DNA of 64,000 nucleotides from Avrilella dinanensis (GCF_002807015.1 NZ_NIPO01000001.1:821404-885403); one strand, 5' to 3'. Shown: positions 50,365 through 61,930, numbered from the stretch's first letter. Notes: a model not told the origin generated them from the letters alone. Made by a program: numbers and translations.

Positions 50365-51585
50365 ATGCCTAAAAAAATTCTTATCATCGGTTTAGTTTGG
50401 CCTGAGCCTAAGTCTTCTGCGGCTGGCTGGCGAATATTACAGTTGATTGATTTTTTTCAGGAGCAAAATTACACCGTGTATTTTGCCTCAGCGGCAAGCA
50501 AATCTAAGCATAGCTATTCGCTAATCCAAAAAGGAGTAACAGAAAAAAGCATTCAGCTAAATGATTCTTCTTTTGATGATTATATTTCTGAAATACAACC
50601 CGATATGATCATGTTTGACCGTTTCGTTACTGAAGAACAATTTGGTTGGCGAGTGCGAAATATATTACCGGATTCCCTGACTATTCTGGATACCGAAGAT
50701 TTACATTTTGTACGCAAAGCCCGCGAAATCGCTTATAAGAAAAAACTTCCTGTTAATTTCTTTTCGTCTGAGGCGAAAAGAGAAATTGCCAGCATTCTGC
50801 GATGCGATTTGTCACTGATTATTTCTCAATTTGAAATGAATTTGCTCATCAACGATTTTCATATTCAGAAAGAATTGCTGATGTATATTCCATTTATTCA
50901 GCAACAGGATATTGACCAAAACGAAATAAAATTTTCTGACAGACAGCATTTTATGTTTATCGGAAATTGTCTGCATGAGCCTAATTATCAAACCATTCTG
51001 AAATTAAAGAAAGATATCTGGGCAAAGATAAAAAAGCAACTTCCCGAAACCGAACTACATATTTATGGGGCTTATATGACCGAAAAAGTGCTTCAGCTTC
51101 ACAATCCGGAAACTGGTTTTATCATCAAAGGGCGAACAGAAAATGTACTCGAAACGATGAAAAATTATCGAGTGCTGTTGGCTCCTATTCCATTCGGTGC
51201 AGGAATCAAAGGGAAATTTGTCGATGCCATGCAAGCCGGGCTGCCAAGTGTTACCACATCAATCGGAGCAGAAGATATGAAGATTGGCAGTCAATGGTGT
51301 GGTTTCATTGCCGACCAAGATGATTTGTTCGTCACAAATGCCATAGATTTACACCATAACCAACAGGTTTGGGAAAAAGCAAAAAATACCGGTTTTGCAT
51401 TGTACAAAAAACGTTATCAAAACATAGATTATTTGCAATCATTGTCTAACCGAATTTATGAAATCTCAACAAATCTGAGCTGGCACAGACAACAAAATTT
51501 TATCGGGCAAATCCTACACGACAATCAATATAACGCATTGAAATATATGTCGAAATGGATTGAAGAAAAGAATAAACGAAATTAA
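50365..51585 (+). CDS. GT-B type glycosyltransferase
   Basis: Protein of 406 residues. The N-terminal Rossmann half begins 'KKILIIGLVWPEPKSSAAGWR', a typical GT-B start, and includes 'DTEDLHFVRKAREIAYKKKL'. The C-terminal half resembles glycosyltransferase family 1/4 ('FMFIGNCLHEPNYQTILKL', 'FIIKGRTENVLETMKNYRVLLAPIPFGAGIKGKFVDAMQAGLPSVTTSIGAEDM', with the donor-binding Glu replaced by a different acidic residue pattern). The acceptor is not predictable. It stands alone, with no polysaccharide cluster around it. Confidence 0.85.
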   Translation: MPKKILIIGLVWPEPKSSAAGWRILQLIDFFQEQNYTVYFASAASKSKHSYSLIQKGVTEKSIQLNDSSFDDYISEIQPDMIMFDRFVTEEQFGWRVRNILPDSLTILDTEDLHFVRKAREIAYKKKLPVNFFSSEAKREIASILRCDLSLIISQFEMNLLINDFHIQKELLMYIPFIQQQDIDQNEIKFSDRQHFMFIGNCLHEPNYQTILKLKKDIWAKIKKQLPETELHIYGAYMTEKVLQLHNPETGFIIKGRTENVLETMKNYRVLLAPIPFGAGIKGKFVDAMQAGLPSVTTSIGAEDMKIGSQWCGFIADQDDLFVTNAIDLHHNQQVWEKAKNTGFALYKKRYQNIDYLQSLSNRIYEISTNLSWHRQQNFIGQILHDNQYNALKYMSKWIEEKNKRN

Positions 51586-51589
51586 GTTT

Positions 51590-51690
51590 TGTAAAAGCTT
51601 TTAAACACAACGTTTATCATTGACTTCGTCGAATCTTCGATTTCCGTAGGAATCTAATAGAGATGCTTACAGCATAAACTGTGTTTATTT
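51590..51690 (+). repeat. Dispersed intergenic repeat, copy 2
   Basis: Matches 3271-3350: GTAAAAG-TTTAAACACAACGTTT-TCATT, then an extra 30 or so bases here, then CCGTAGGAATCT and AGATGCTT-CAGCAT. Both copies have the same orientation, immediately downstream of a plus-strand gene. Confidence 0.7.
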
Positions 51691-51723
51691 ACAAATTTAA
51701 GTAATGGCTTCTATTATTTTATA

Positions 51724-51861
51724 CCACAGATATACAGATAGATAGGTGTTATTTAGCACAAATACCTGCAAAAAATAATTTTCACGGATATAGAATGCTT
51801 TGCATTCGATAATTAATGGTCATTTTATAATCAGTAAACAAAAAAATCCGTGCATCTGTGG
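51724..51861. repeat. 138-bp element bounded by CCACAGAT inverted repeats
   Basis: CCACAGATatACaGAT at the left and the inverse of CCACAGATgcACgGAT at the right give 16-bp ends with 3 mismatches. The interior is A+T-rich and noncoding. 'CCACAGAT...ATCTGTGG' elements are a familiar repeat in flavobacterial genomes (memory). Together with the dispersed repeat at 51590 it fills most of the 376-bp gap before the FabH-like gene; the rest (51862-51961) is the likely promoter region, with a TATATTTA at 51925. Confidence 0.72.
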
Positions 51862-51961
51862 CTTTTTATTATGTATTACCAGTAAATTTCATTACTTTTT
51901 TTAGCAATATTCCCGTTAAATCCTTATATTTACCTAATCATTTTTAACCAGAAAACTGCCA

Positions 51962-53020
51962 ATGACAAGTAAAATTATAGGAGTCGGAAACTATATTCCT
52001 TCACAAACCATTACCAATCTGTTTTTCGACCAGCACGAGTTTATGGACGAAAGCGGAAAAGCGTTGAAACAAGATAATGCAACCATTGCCGGAAAGCTGA
52101 AAGAAATCACAGGAATTGAAGAACGGCGTTATGCCAACAAAACACAGGTAACCTCTGATTTGGGTTTTCTTGCAGCACAAGCTGCCATTGAAAATGCAGA
52201 CATAGACCCCGAGACATTGGATTATATCATTTTTGCACACAATTTCGGCGATGTACATTTCGGGACGGTTCAGTCTGATACCGTACCAAGCATTGCTTCC
52301 AGGGTCAAAAATCTATTGAAAATCAAAAACAATTTCTGCGTGGCTTATGATGTATTGTTCGGCTGTCCGGGCTGGATTGAAGGAATGATTCAGGCTCATG
52401 CTTTTATCAAATCGGGTATTGCCAAACGCTGTTTGGTTATCGGTGCGGAAACGCTTTCCCGTGTAGTCGATATTCACGACCGGGACAGTATGATTTATGC
52501 TGACGGTGCAGGAGCTGCGATTCTGAAACTTAGTAACGATGAATCCGGAATAAAATCGCATATTTCAGGCTCATTTACACTAAAAGAAAAGGATTATTTG
52601 TATTTCGGAAAATCTTACAACAATGATAGCAATCCGGACATCAAATACATCAAAATGAACGGCAGAAAAATCTACGAATTCGCTTTATCGAATGTTCCCG
52701 GTGCAATGAAAAAATGTTTGGACGAAAGCGGATATTCTATTCATCAGTTAGATAAAATCATCATACATCAGGCGAATGAAAAAATGGACGAAGCGATTGT
52801 CAACCGATTCTATCAGTTATATGATGTACCTGTTCCTGAAAATATCATGCCCATGGTTATTCATAAATTGGGAAACAGCAGCGTAGCTACGATTCCTTCT
52901 TTGCTGACAATGATTTTAAATAATGAATTGCCTCAGCATACTATCAAAAAAGGAAATGTAGTTCTGTTTGCCTCCGTTGGTGCGGGAATGAATGTGAATG
53001 CGATTGTTTACCGGTTTTAA
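51962..53020 (+). CDS. 3-oxoacyl-ACP synthase III (FabH-like)
   Basis: Thiolase-fold condensing enzyme of 352 residues with the KAS III triad: C135 in DVLFGCPGW, H269 in IIIHQAN and N305 in LGNSSVATIP. Other landmarks are 'KEITGIEERRYANKTQVTSDLG' near 47-68 and 'ASVGAGMNVNAIVYRF' at the end. The loop regions differ from housekeeping FabH, and it stands outside a fatty-acid gene cluster, so it may be a second KAS III with a special starter unit. A terminator follows. Confidence 0.88.
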   Translation: MTSKIIGVGNYIPSQTITNLFFDQHEFMDESGKALKQDNATIAGKLKEITGIEERRYANKTQVTSDLGFLAAQAAIENADIDPETLDYIIFAHNFGDVHFGTVQSDTVPSIASRVKNLLKIKNNFCVAYDVLFGCPGWIEGMIQAHAFIKSGIAKRCLVIGAETLSRVVDIHDRDSMIYADGAGAAILKLSNDESGIKSHISGSFTLKEKDYLYFGKSYNNDSNPDIKYIKMNGRKIYEFALSNVPGAMKKCLDESGYSIHQLDKIIIHQANEKMDEAIVNRFYQLYDVPVPENIMPMVIHKLGNSSVATIPSLLTMILNNELPQHTIKKGNVVLFASVGAGMNVNAIVYRF

Positions 53021-53097
53021 AATTAAAATATTGACTTTTTATTTAAAACCTTCTATCTTTTCAAAAACCTGGAAGGTCTTGTGATTACAGCATAAGA

Positions 53098-53133
53098 AAA
53101 ACCCCCGATTTGCGTAAACAAACCGGGGGTTTT
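53098..53133. terminator. Bidirectional terminator between the FabH-like gene and secDF
   Basis: AAAACCCCCG pairs with CGGGGGTTTT, and TTTG with CAAA inside, around a 6-base loop (one mismatch). It lies between convergent genes. Confidence 0.9.
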
Positions 53134-53152
53134 AAATTATATGGAAAAATTT

Positions 53153-56146
53153 TTATTCTTTAATAATATCCAATTCGCCCTCCTCCGGATTATTATGTCT
53201 TTCTTCAATCGCTTGTTTTTCTTTCTTCGACAAGGTATCCACCAATATTGGCGTTGCCAAGAAAAGTGATGAATAGGTTCCCACAATAATACCAACTAAC
53301 ATGGCAAACATAAATCCTCGGATAGAATCGCCACCGAAAATAAACATTACCAATAATACGAATATTAGGGTTAAAGACGTATTAATTGTACGAGCAATCG
53401 TTGTATTAACTGCTTTGTTTACAATTGATTCTACAGATTTCCCTTTTTCTGAATTTCCGGTCAGATATTCTCTTACCCGGTCAAATACCACAACGGTATC
53501 GTTAACCGAATAACTGATTACTGTTAATATCGCTGCAATAAAGTGCTGATCAATTTCCATGTGGAAAGGCATATACTTGTATAATAACGAATATATTCCC
53601 AATACGAAAACCACGTCATGCACAATAGCAACCACAGTTCCGAATGAATATTGCCACTTTTTGAAAGATATAACCAAATAGATAAATATCGCTCCAATCG
53701 CTCCGATTACTGCCCAGAAGGCATCAGTTTTAATGTCATTAGACATCGTTGGATTAACCTTCGTTGCTTGTACAACGCCTAAAGTAGCTGCCTCATCAGA
53801 CGTATTGATAAACTCTTGATAGTCAAGTGGTTTTTTATAAAAACCCTGCAAACTTTCATGCAACATTTTGTTTACCTGTTCATCTACTTCCGAGCTTTCG
53901 TCTTCAATCATGAATTTGGTAATAATCCGAACTTGTTCCACCGGTCCGAATTGTTTTACTTCCACATTCACACCAAAATCTTCACTCAACTTAGAACTGA
54001 TTGCGGCATGGTCTGCCGGCTGGTCAAATCTAACCTGAAAAGTTCGTCCTCCGACAAATTCAACTCCCTGGTCTAATCCGTTTGTTGATAAAGAAACTAC
54101 GGAAATTATCAATACAAGGGAAGAAAATGCATAAGTCCATTTTCGTTTTCCTAAGAAATTATAATTAAACTTGGTAAACCAGTTTTTCGTGATATTTGTT
54201 GAGAATGCAAGCACTTTGTTTTTCTTAATATCCATATCAATGAATATACGTGCAATGAATAATGCTGTAAACAAAGAGGTAAAAATACCTACCAATAAAG
54301 TAGTAGCAAAACCTTTAATCGGACCTGTTCCGAAAATAAAGAGAATTACCCCGGTAATGATATGCGTAACATTCGCATCGATAATCGGGCGCATAGCTGA
54401 ACCACCCCAACCATAAGCAGCGGCTACTGCTTGAGGAAATGTTTTTCCTCTCCTCATTTCGTCCTTGACGGTTTCGTATATCAAAATGTTGGCATCGACC
54501 GCCGTACCGAGCGTCAGAACGATACCGGCAATACCCGGCAGCGTCAGAACGAATCCAAAACTGGTCATTACACCAAACAAGAACAATAAGTTTACCAACA
54601 AAGCAATATCAGCATACCAACCTGCTCTGCCGTAGTAGAATACCATCCACATTCCGACAACAACCAATGCCACGACAGCTGATAACAATCCGCTGTTCAC
54701 GGCTTGTTCCCCTAATGACGGCCCTACAATTTCTGAGGCAATAATATCTGCTGATGCAGGTAATTTTCCGGCTTGTAATATGTTTGCCAAATCTTTAGCC
54801 TCAGCAACGGTAAAGTTTCCGGAAATTGTTGAGTTTCCTCCGGAAATCGGTCCGGTCGTAACTCCCGGTGCCGAATAAACTACGTTATCTAATACAATAG
54901 CAATATTCGTACCTTGCGTGTATGCCTTTCCGGTTAATGCTTCCCATTCTTTGGCTCCTTTAGCATTCATACTCATAGACACCATCGCACGATTAAGGTT
55001 ATCATACTCTTGGCTTGCTCCGGTAATCACACTTCCTGAAAGTGGTGGCTCGTTTTGAGCGTTTCCTTTAATAGCATACAAAGCTACAAGCTCTTCATGA
55101 GATTCCTGACTTTTTTCAGGTTTTCCCCAAACAAGTCTTGCATGTCGAAGGTTTCTTGAAAATATATTTTGAACTTCGGCCTGATTCAGGTATTCATCTA
55201 CAATATTTTTATCAACAGCTCTGTAATAGGCAATTATCGGCGAACCTTGAAATCCTTGTTGTGCCATTAGGCTTACCAATGGTCCCGGGTTGTCATCTTT
55301 GTTATCAGATACACCCAGCATTTTATCCACGTCCGATTCGGCAGTAACATCAGCAAGTGTATCGTTGGTTTTCTCAGCCGATTTAGCTGTTCTCAAATAT
55401 TCGTTGGCAGCCATGAAAGCTCCCCACGCCTCTTCTACTTTATAGGTTTCCCAGAATTCTAACTGAGCCGTACTTTGCAACAATGATTGTACTCGGTCAA
55501 TATCTTTAGCTCCCGGTAATTCAACCAGAATCCTTCCGGTATTTCCAATCATCTGGATAGTTGGCGATACTACACCAAATTTGTCGATACGCTCACCAAA
55601 TACCTTATAGGCACTTTCGATAGATTCCTGTACTTTTTGATTAAGAATTGATTTTACCTCATCGTTACTCATACTTGAGTTGATTTCAGGTAAACTTCTG
55701 TTGGCAAAAATTTCTGGCGATGATAATTTTACAGTACCGTTTGAAATTCTGTCAAAAGCTTCATAAAAAGCATTCAGATAGGTTTGGTTTCCTCTCCGGT
55801 TGGTTTTTGCCTCTTCCAATGCCTGGTTAAAAACGGCATTGTGGGAATTGTTTGACAATCCTTTTAAGATGTCTCCGATTGAGATTTGTAGTGTCACATT
55901 GATACCACCTTCTAGATCCAAACCTCTTTGAAGTTGCTTGTCTCTGACTTCTTTGTAGGTGTTACCAAGATAAACCACCTGGTTACCGATAGAATCTAAA
56001 AATCGTGATTCTTTGGTCAAATCTCCCTGTGCAAATTCTTTTGCTTTCTTTTCGTAATGTTTACTTACAAAAGTAAACGAAAGCTGGTATAGACATACCA
56101 ACGTAAAAATAATCGCAATGAATTTAACGAGTCCTTTGTTTTGCAT
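53153..56146 (-). CDS. secDF: Fused protein translocase subunit SecDF
   Basis: Proton-driven accessory of the Sec translocon, 997 residues. The SecD half begins with one transmembrane helix and 'RGLDLEGGINVTLQ', a large periplasmic P1 domain, and the motif 'GPISGGNSTISGNFTVAEAKDLANILQAGKLPA' before five helices. The SecF half (from about 650) begins 'NFLGKRKWTYAFSSLVLIISVVSL', with 'GLDQGVEFVGGRTFQVRFD', a P4-like domain and five helices ('SYSVNDTVVVFDRVRE'). Fusion of both subunits is usual for Bacteroidota. Its promoter overlaps the gyrB terminator. Confidence 0.96.
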   Translation of the reverse strand: MQNKGLVKFIAIIFTLVCLYQLSFTFVSKHYEKKAKEFAQGDLTKESRFLDSIGNQVVYLGNTYKEVRDKQLQRGLDLEGGINVTLQISIGDILKGLSNNSHNAVFNQALEEAKTNRRGNQTYLNAFYEAFDRISNGTVKLSSPEIFANRSLPEINSSMSNDEVKSILNQKVQESIESAYKVFGERIDKFGVVSPTIQMIGNTGRILVELPGAKDIDRVQSLLQSTAQLEFWETYKVEEAWGAFMAANEYLRTAKSAEKTNDTLADVTAESDVDKMLGVSDNKDDNPGPLVSLMAQQGFQGSPIIAYYRAVDKNIVDEYLNQAEVQNIFSRNLRHARLVWGKPEKSQESHEELVALYAIKGNAQNEPPLSGSVITGASQEYDNLNRAMVSMSMNAKGAKEWEALTGKAYTQGTNIAIVLDNVVYSAPGVTTGPISGGNSTISGNFTVAEAKDLANILQAGKLPASADIIASEIVGPSLGEQAVNSGLLSAVVALVVVGMWMVFYYGRAGWYADIALLVNLLFLFGVMTSFGFVLTLPGIAGIVLTLGTAVDANILIYETVKDEMRRGKTFPQAVAAAYGWGGSAMRPIIDANVTHIITGVILFIFGTGPIKGFATTLLVGIFTSLFTALFIARIFIDMDIKKNKVLAFSTNITKNWFTKFNYNFLGKRKWTYAFSSLVLIISVVSLSTNGLDQGVEFVGGRTFQVRFDQPADHAAISSKLSEDFGVNVEVKQFGPVEQVRIITKFMIEDESSEVDEQVNKMLHESLQGFYKKPLDYQEFINTSDEAATLGVVQATKVNPTMSNDIKTDAFWAVIGAIGAIFIYLVISFKKWQYSFGTVVAIVHDVVFVLGIYSLLYKYMPFHMEIDQHFIAAILTVISYSVNDTVVVFDRVREYLTGNSEKGKSVESIVNKAVNTTIARTINTSLTLIFVLLVMFIFGGDSIRGFMFAMLVGIIVGTYSSLFLATPILVDTLSKKEKQAIEERHNNPEEGELDIIKE

Positions 56147-56176
56147 TATTTATAGTTATTAATTTTTTTGAACGAA

Positions 56177-56208
56177 CAAATATATAATATACAAAGCATT
56201 CTTACCAA
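56177..56208 (-). promoter_or_regulatory. Promoter of secDF
   Basis: On the minus strand TTG (56208-56206), a 21-base spacer and TATATTTG (56184-56177) match the consensus. The TTG sits in the loop of the gyrB terminator hairpin. Confidence 0.68.
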
Positions 56209-56232
56209 ATATATTTGATAAGAATGCTTTGT
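56191..56232 (-). terminator. Terminator hairpin of gyrB
   Basis: ACAAAGCATTCTTA (56191-56204) and TAAGAATGCTTTGT (56219-56232) form a perfect 14-bp stem. The loop holds the palindrome CAAATATATTTG. The following minus-strand sequence is A+T-rich without a long T-run, so termination may be partial. Confidence 0.75.
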
Positions 56233-56256
56233 TGTTAATAAAAAATCTTAAAACGC

Positions 56257-58215
<1,959 letters not shown>

Positions 58216-58232
58216 CTATAAAAAGTAACAGA

Positions 58233-58263
58233 CAAATATAGTGATTTTTTCGGACTTATACAA
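58233..58263 (-). promoter_or_regulatory. Promoter of gyrB
   Basis: On the minus strand TTG (58263-58261), a 20-base spacer and TATATTTG (58240-58233) match the consensus exactly, 35 bases before the ATG. Confidence 0.75.
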
Positions 58264-58283
58264 GCTTATTTAAAACCGGTATA

Positions 58284-59297
58284 TTATTCTGATTCAGAGC
58301 CATTTACAATATGTTTCTCGTTTTTACAGATATTTTCCGGTGTCCAGTCTATCTTTTTGATAAACGAGTGCTGACGAACCGGACAATCTGTTTTAGCACA
58401 GATACGACAGGAATAATCCTTGCAGGCGTCTAAATGGACGAAAAACTCTACTCTGTCGCCAAAGTATTCTTTTACAATATCTTCCAGCTTATCCACTTCA
58501 TTGTGTCCTTCCTTGATATTAAAGTACCATGGCACGGTCATGTGGCAATCGAAATGCAAAGTGCTTCCGTATTTGATAATGCGAAGATTGTGTAAATCTA
58601 TCCAGTTAATACTCCGTTCTTTATTTAATAAATCAACCACTTCATTCAGTAATTTATCATCAGTTTCGTCCATAATTCCGGATATGGCGGTACGGATAAT
58701 TTTATAACCCGTGTAAATGATAATCCCCGAAAATATTAATGCAATAACAGCGTCGAGCCAATAAATCCGGGTAAACTGGATAATGATTAGCCCTAAAATA
58801 ATCCCTAAGGTGGAATATGTATCGGTTTGCAGATGTTTTCCGCTGGCAATCAACGCCAGAGAATGGTTTTTTCTTCCTTTTTTTATAGCAAAATAACCCA
58901 ATAAATAATTAATCAAAGCTGTGAAAGCCACCAGATAAATTCCGAAATCAATTTGTATGATTTCTGTGTTATTTCTCAGGTTTCCGACTGCTTCATAAAT
59001 AATAATAATTCCGGCAACGGTAATCAAACCACCTTCTATAAAAGCTGAAATAAACTCCACTTTTCCGTGTCCGTAAGGGTGGTTTTTATCTCTGGGTAAT
59101 GCTGATAAATACAGGCTATACAATCCGATAAATCCGCTGATTACATTTACAATACTTTCCATTGCATCGGTCAGTATAGCAACAGAACCGGTCATATACC
59201 AAGCAACAAACTTGATTACCAAAAGCATTATTCCGGCAGCGGTAATAATCTTTTGGAACCGATAGTTTTCGTTATTTATCGTATGAATTTCAGACAC
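58284..59297 (-). CDS. Cation diffusion facilitator transporter with Cys-rich C-terminus
   Basis: Membrane metal exporter of 337 residues. Six helices lie in the first 205 residues, with metal-site motifs in helix 2 ('AILTDAMESIVNVISG', Asp-x-x-x-Glu rather than HxxxD) and helix 5 ('HLQTDTYSTLG'), plus the cytosolic tail typical of the family ('IDLHNLRIIKYGSTLHFDCHMTVPW'). The last 60 residues add a Cys cluster (DACKDYSCRICAKTDCPVRQH), which most family members lack and which could bind Zn, Fe or Cu. It follows the FAD oxidase gene by 3 bases. Confidence 0.88.
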   Translation of the reverse strand: MSEIHTINNENYRFQKIITAAGIMLLVIKFVAWYMTGSVAILTDAMESIVNVISGFIGLYSLYLSALPRDKNHPYGHGKVEFISAFIEGGLITVAGIIIIYEAVGNLRNNTEIIQIDFGIYLVAFTALINYLLGYFAIKKGRKNHSLALIASGKHLQTDTYSTLGIILGLIIIQFTRIYWLDAVIALIFSGIIIYTGYKIIRTAISGIMDETDDKLLNEVVDLLNKERSINWIDLHNLRIIKYGSTLHFDCHMTVPWYFNIKEGHNEVDKLEDIVKEYFGDRVEFFVHLDACKDYSCRICAKTDCPVRQHSFIKKIDWTPENICKNEKHIVNGSESE

Positions 59298-59300
59298 TTG

Positions 59301-60707
59301 CTAGTTATTATCCGGAAATATTTTCCCGGGATTCATTATATTTTTCGGGTCAAACAACGTTTTGATTCCTTTCATTAATTGTAACTGAACTTTGTTGAAT
59401 GCAATCGGCATAAAATTCCGTTGCACCCAGCCAATTCCATGTTCTCCGGATAATGTTCCGCCCAAACTGACCGTTAATTCAAAAATTTCTTTCACGCCTT
59501 TCGGAACAACATTTTTCCATTGTTCGTCAGGCATATTTTCTTTGATGATATTAATATGCAAATTACCATCGCCAGCGTGCCCGTAACAGATGGAATTAAA
59601 ACCATATTTCGCCCCAATTTCTTTCACACCTTTCAGCAACCGGGTCAGCTCATAACGCGGAACTACCGTATCTTCTTCCTTGTACACCGAAAAAGTTTTG
59701 ACCGCTTCGGCGATATTTCTTCTCATTTTCCAGAAAGCACTTTTGTGTTCTTCCGTTTCGGCAAACATGATTTCGCCAATAGTAAAATTTTCCAAAATCT
59801 GCATCAGTTTTTCGGCTTCGCTGAACATCACTTCGGTATTGTTTCCATCAATTTCTATCAATAACAAGGCTTCAGTATTTTCAGGCAAATTCAAATCAGG
59901 TATGTCCATGAATTTGGCCGTCCAGTTAATGGCTTCAATTTCCATAAATTCCATCGCACTCGGCACAATACCCGCCTTAAAAATTTCCGCCACCGCCGAA
60001 GTTGCTTCGTCCATGTAGTAAAACGGCACGAGTAAAAGATTGGTGTATTGCTTTTGCGGAATTAGTTTCAGTACGATTTTGGTAATCACACCCAATGTTC
60101 CTTCGCTACCAACCATGAGTTGAGTCAGGTTATATCCGGTGGCGTTTTTGAGGGTATTGGCTCCCGTCCAGATAATTTCGCCATTAGGCAAAACCACTTC
60201 CAGATTCAGCACATAATCTTTGGTAACACCATATTTAACTGCTCTCGCTCCGCCCGCATTTTCTGCCACATTTCCACCAATAAAACAACTGCCTTTGCTT
60301 GACGGGTCAACCGGATAAAACAACCCTTTTTCGGCAACGGCATTTTGCAAAATCTCTGTAATCACACCGGGTTCGGTAATCACTTGCAAATTATTTTCAT
60401 CGATATGAATAATTTTATTTAATCGTTCTAAAGACAATCCGATTCCACCCTTCGTTGCCAGAATTCCTCCGCTCAAACCGGTTCTCGCACCAATCGGGAT
60501 AACCGGAATTTCATGCTGATTTGCCCATTTCATGACAACGGAAACATCTTCGGTACTTTCCGGTTTAACCACAACGGTCGGTGGAAAGCAGAAATCTTCA
60601 GTATGGTCACTACCATACTTTTTTCGCTCCTCCAAATCGGCAATTACTTTTGACTGTCCTATCAACCGGGACAACTCCGCAGTAAGAAAATTGATTTCTT
60701 TATTCAT
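59301..60707 (-). CDS. FAD-linked 2-hydroxyacid dehydrogenase (GlcD-like)
   Basis: Flavoenzyme of 468 residues of the vanillyl-alcohol-oxidase fold, like GlcD or D-lactate and D-2-hydroxyglutarate dehydrogenases. The FAD domain has 'HEIPVIPIGARTGLSGGIL', 'DPSSKGSCFIGGNVAENAGGARAVKYG' and 'ATGYNLTQLMVGSEGTLGVIT'. The substrate domain carries 'YGHAGDGNLHINI' with its metal-binding histidines, and the C-terminal 'GTLSGEHGIGWVQRNFM'. It lacks a Cys-rich GlcF domain. Its start overlaps the MFS gene by 8 bases, suggesting uptake or export of its substrate by that transporter. Confidence 0.9.
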   Translation of the reverse strand: MNKEINFLTAELSRLIGQSKVIADLEERKKYGSDHTEDFCFPPTVVVKPESTEDVSVVMKWANQHEIPVIPIGARTGLSGGILATKGGIGLSLERLNKIIHIDENNLQVITEPGVITEILQNAVAEKGLFYPVDPSSKGSCFIGGNVAENAGGARAVKYGVTKDYVLNLEVVLPNGEIIWTGANTLKNATGYNLTQLMVGSEGTLGVITKIVLKLIPQKQYTNLLLVPFYYMDEATSAVAEIFKAGIVPSAMEFMEIEAINWTAKFMDIPDLNLPENTEALLLIEIDGNNTEVMFSEAEKLMQILENFTIGEIMFAETEEHKSAFWKMRRNIAEAVKTFSVYKEEDTVVPRYELTRLLKGVKEIGAKYGFNSICYGHAGDGNLHINIIKENMPDEQWKNVVPKGVKEIFELTVSLGGTLSGEHGIGWVQRNFMPIAFNKVQLQLMKGIKTLFDPKNIMNPGKIFPDNN

Positions 60708-61917
60708 TTTCGACGATTGTATAAGTTATTTTCTTCATATTCGGCAAAAAGTAAGCTATCACACCAATTAGCGGTAAATAGGAACATACCAGATAAATAT
60801 ACTCTATCGAAGTCTGGTCTGCCCACCACCCTAATATCGCAGAGCCTAATCCGCCCATTCCGAAGGCAAAACCGTAAAACAACCCGGATACCATTCCGAT
60901 TTTTTTAGGTAATAATTCCTGTGCATAAACCAAAATAGCAGGAAATGCAGATGATATTATCAGCCCGACTAATACGATGAGTATAGCTGTCTGTTCTAAA
61001 TTTGCATAAGGTAACATCAACGTAAAAGGTGCTGCCCCGAGAACAGAAAACCAAATCACATATTTTCTACCGAATTTATCCCCGAAAATTCCGCCAAGCA
61101 ATGTGCCGATGGCTACTGCTATCAGAAAATAAAACAGATAAACCTGTGCCTGAACTTCGGTTAGTCCGAATTTATCCATCGTATAAAACTGGAAATAGCT
61201 CGTTATGCCCGCCACGTAAAAATACTTAGAAAATATCAAAATCAATAGAATAACAACTGAAAAAGTAATTCTCGAACTTGACAAATTCGGCAGTTTAATC
61301 AGTTTGCCGTTTTTATTGGTTTTATCCTTCAGATTGTTTTTATACCATCGACCAATATATCCTAAAAATAATTGTGCCACGAAAGCAAATAAAACAAACC
61401 ACAAAATATAATGCTGCCCGTTTGGCAGTACAATCCAAGCAATCAGTAACGGGGCCATAGCTGTTCCTGCATTTCCGCCTATCTGAAAAACAGACTGGGC
61501 AAAACTCCTTCGTCCGCCCGATGCCAGATAAGCCACCCGTGATGATTCGGGGTGGAAAATCGATGAGCCGATTCCGACCAAAATTACAGCCATCAACACA
61601 AATCCATAACTGGGTGCATAAGCCAATGTAATAATTCCCAGAATAGTAAAACACATTCCGATAACCTGCGAAAAAGGTTTAGGTTTTTTGTCTGTATATG
61701 CCCCGACGACCGGCTGAAAAATTGATGCCGACAGCTGATAACACAAAGTAATCATTCCGACCTGAGTCATTGATAAGTCAAATTGAGCTTCGAGCCGAGG
61801 GTATATTGCCGGAATTACCGCTTGTAACAAATCGTTGATAAGATGGGCCAAACTAATCGCTACTAATATAGAATAAACCGGTTTGGTTGATTGAGCGGAC
61901 AAACCTGAAACTGACAT
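60700..61917 (-). CDS. MFS transporter, fosmidomycin-resistance (Fsr)-like
   Basis: Twelve-helix major facilitator of 405 residues. It matches the Fsr subgroup: 'SLAHLINDLLQAVIPAIYP' in helix 1, 'GIGSSIFHPESSRVAYLASGGRRSFAQSVFQIGGNAGTAMAPLL' between helices 4 and 5, and 'AYTDKKPKPFS' in the loop after helix 2. Fsr proteins export fosmidomycin in E. coli, but here the tight link to the hydroxyacid dehydrogenase suggests a metabolite substrate (inference). It is the first gene of a three-gene operon, with a TAACTTTG element at 61938-61931 just before the start codon. Confidence 0.9.
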   Translation of the reverse strand: MSVSGLSAQSTKPVYSILVAISLAHLINDLLQAVIPAIYPRLEAQFDLSMTQVGMITLCYQLSASIFQPVVGAYTDKKPKPFSQVIGMCFTILGIITLAYAPSYGFVLMAVILVGIGSSIFHPESSRVAYLASGGRRSFAQSVFQIGGNAGTAMAPLLIAWIVLPNGQHYILWFVLFAFVAQLFLGYIGRWYKNNLKDKTNKNGKLIKLPNLSSSRITFSVVILLILIFSKYFYVAGITSYFQFYTMDKFGLTEVQAQVYLFYFLIAVAIGTLLGGIFGDKFGRKYVIWFSVLGAAPFTLMLPYANLEQTAILIVLVGLIISSAFPAILVYAQELLPKKIGMVSGLFYGFAFGMGGLGSAILGWWADQTSIEYIYLVCSYLPLIGVIAYFLPNMKKITYTIVENE

Positions 61918-61930
61918 ACTATTTTTCCTG

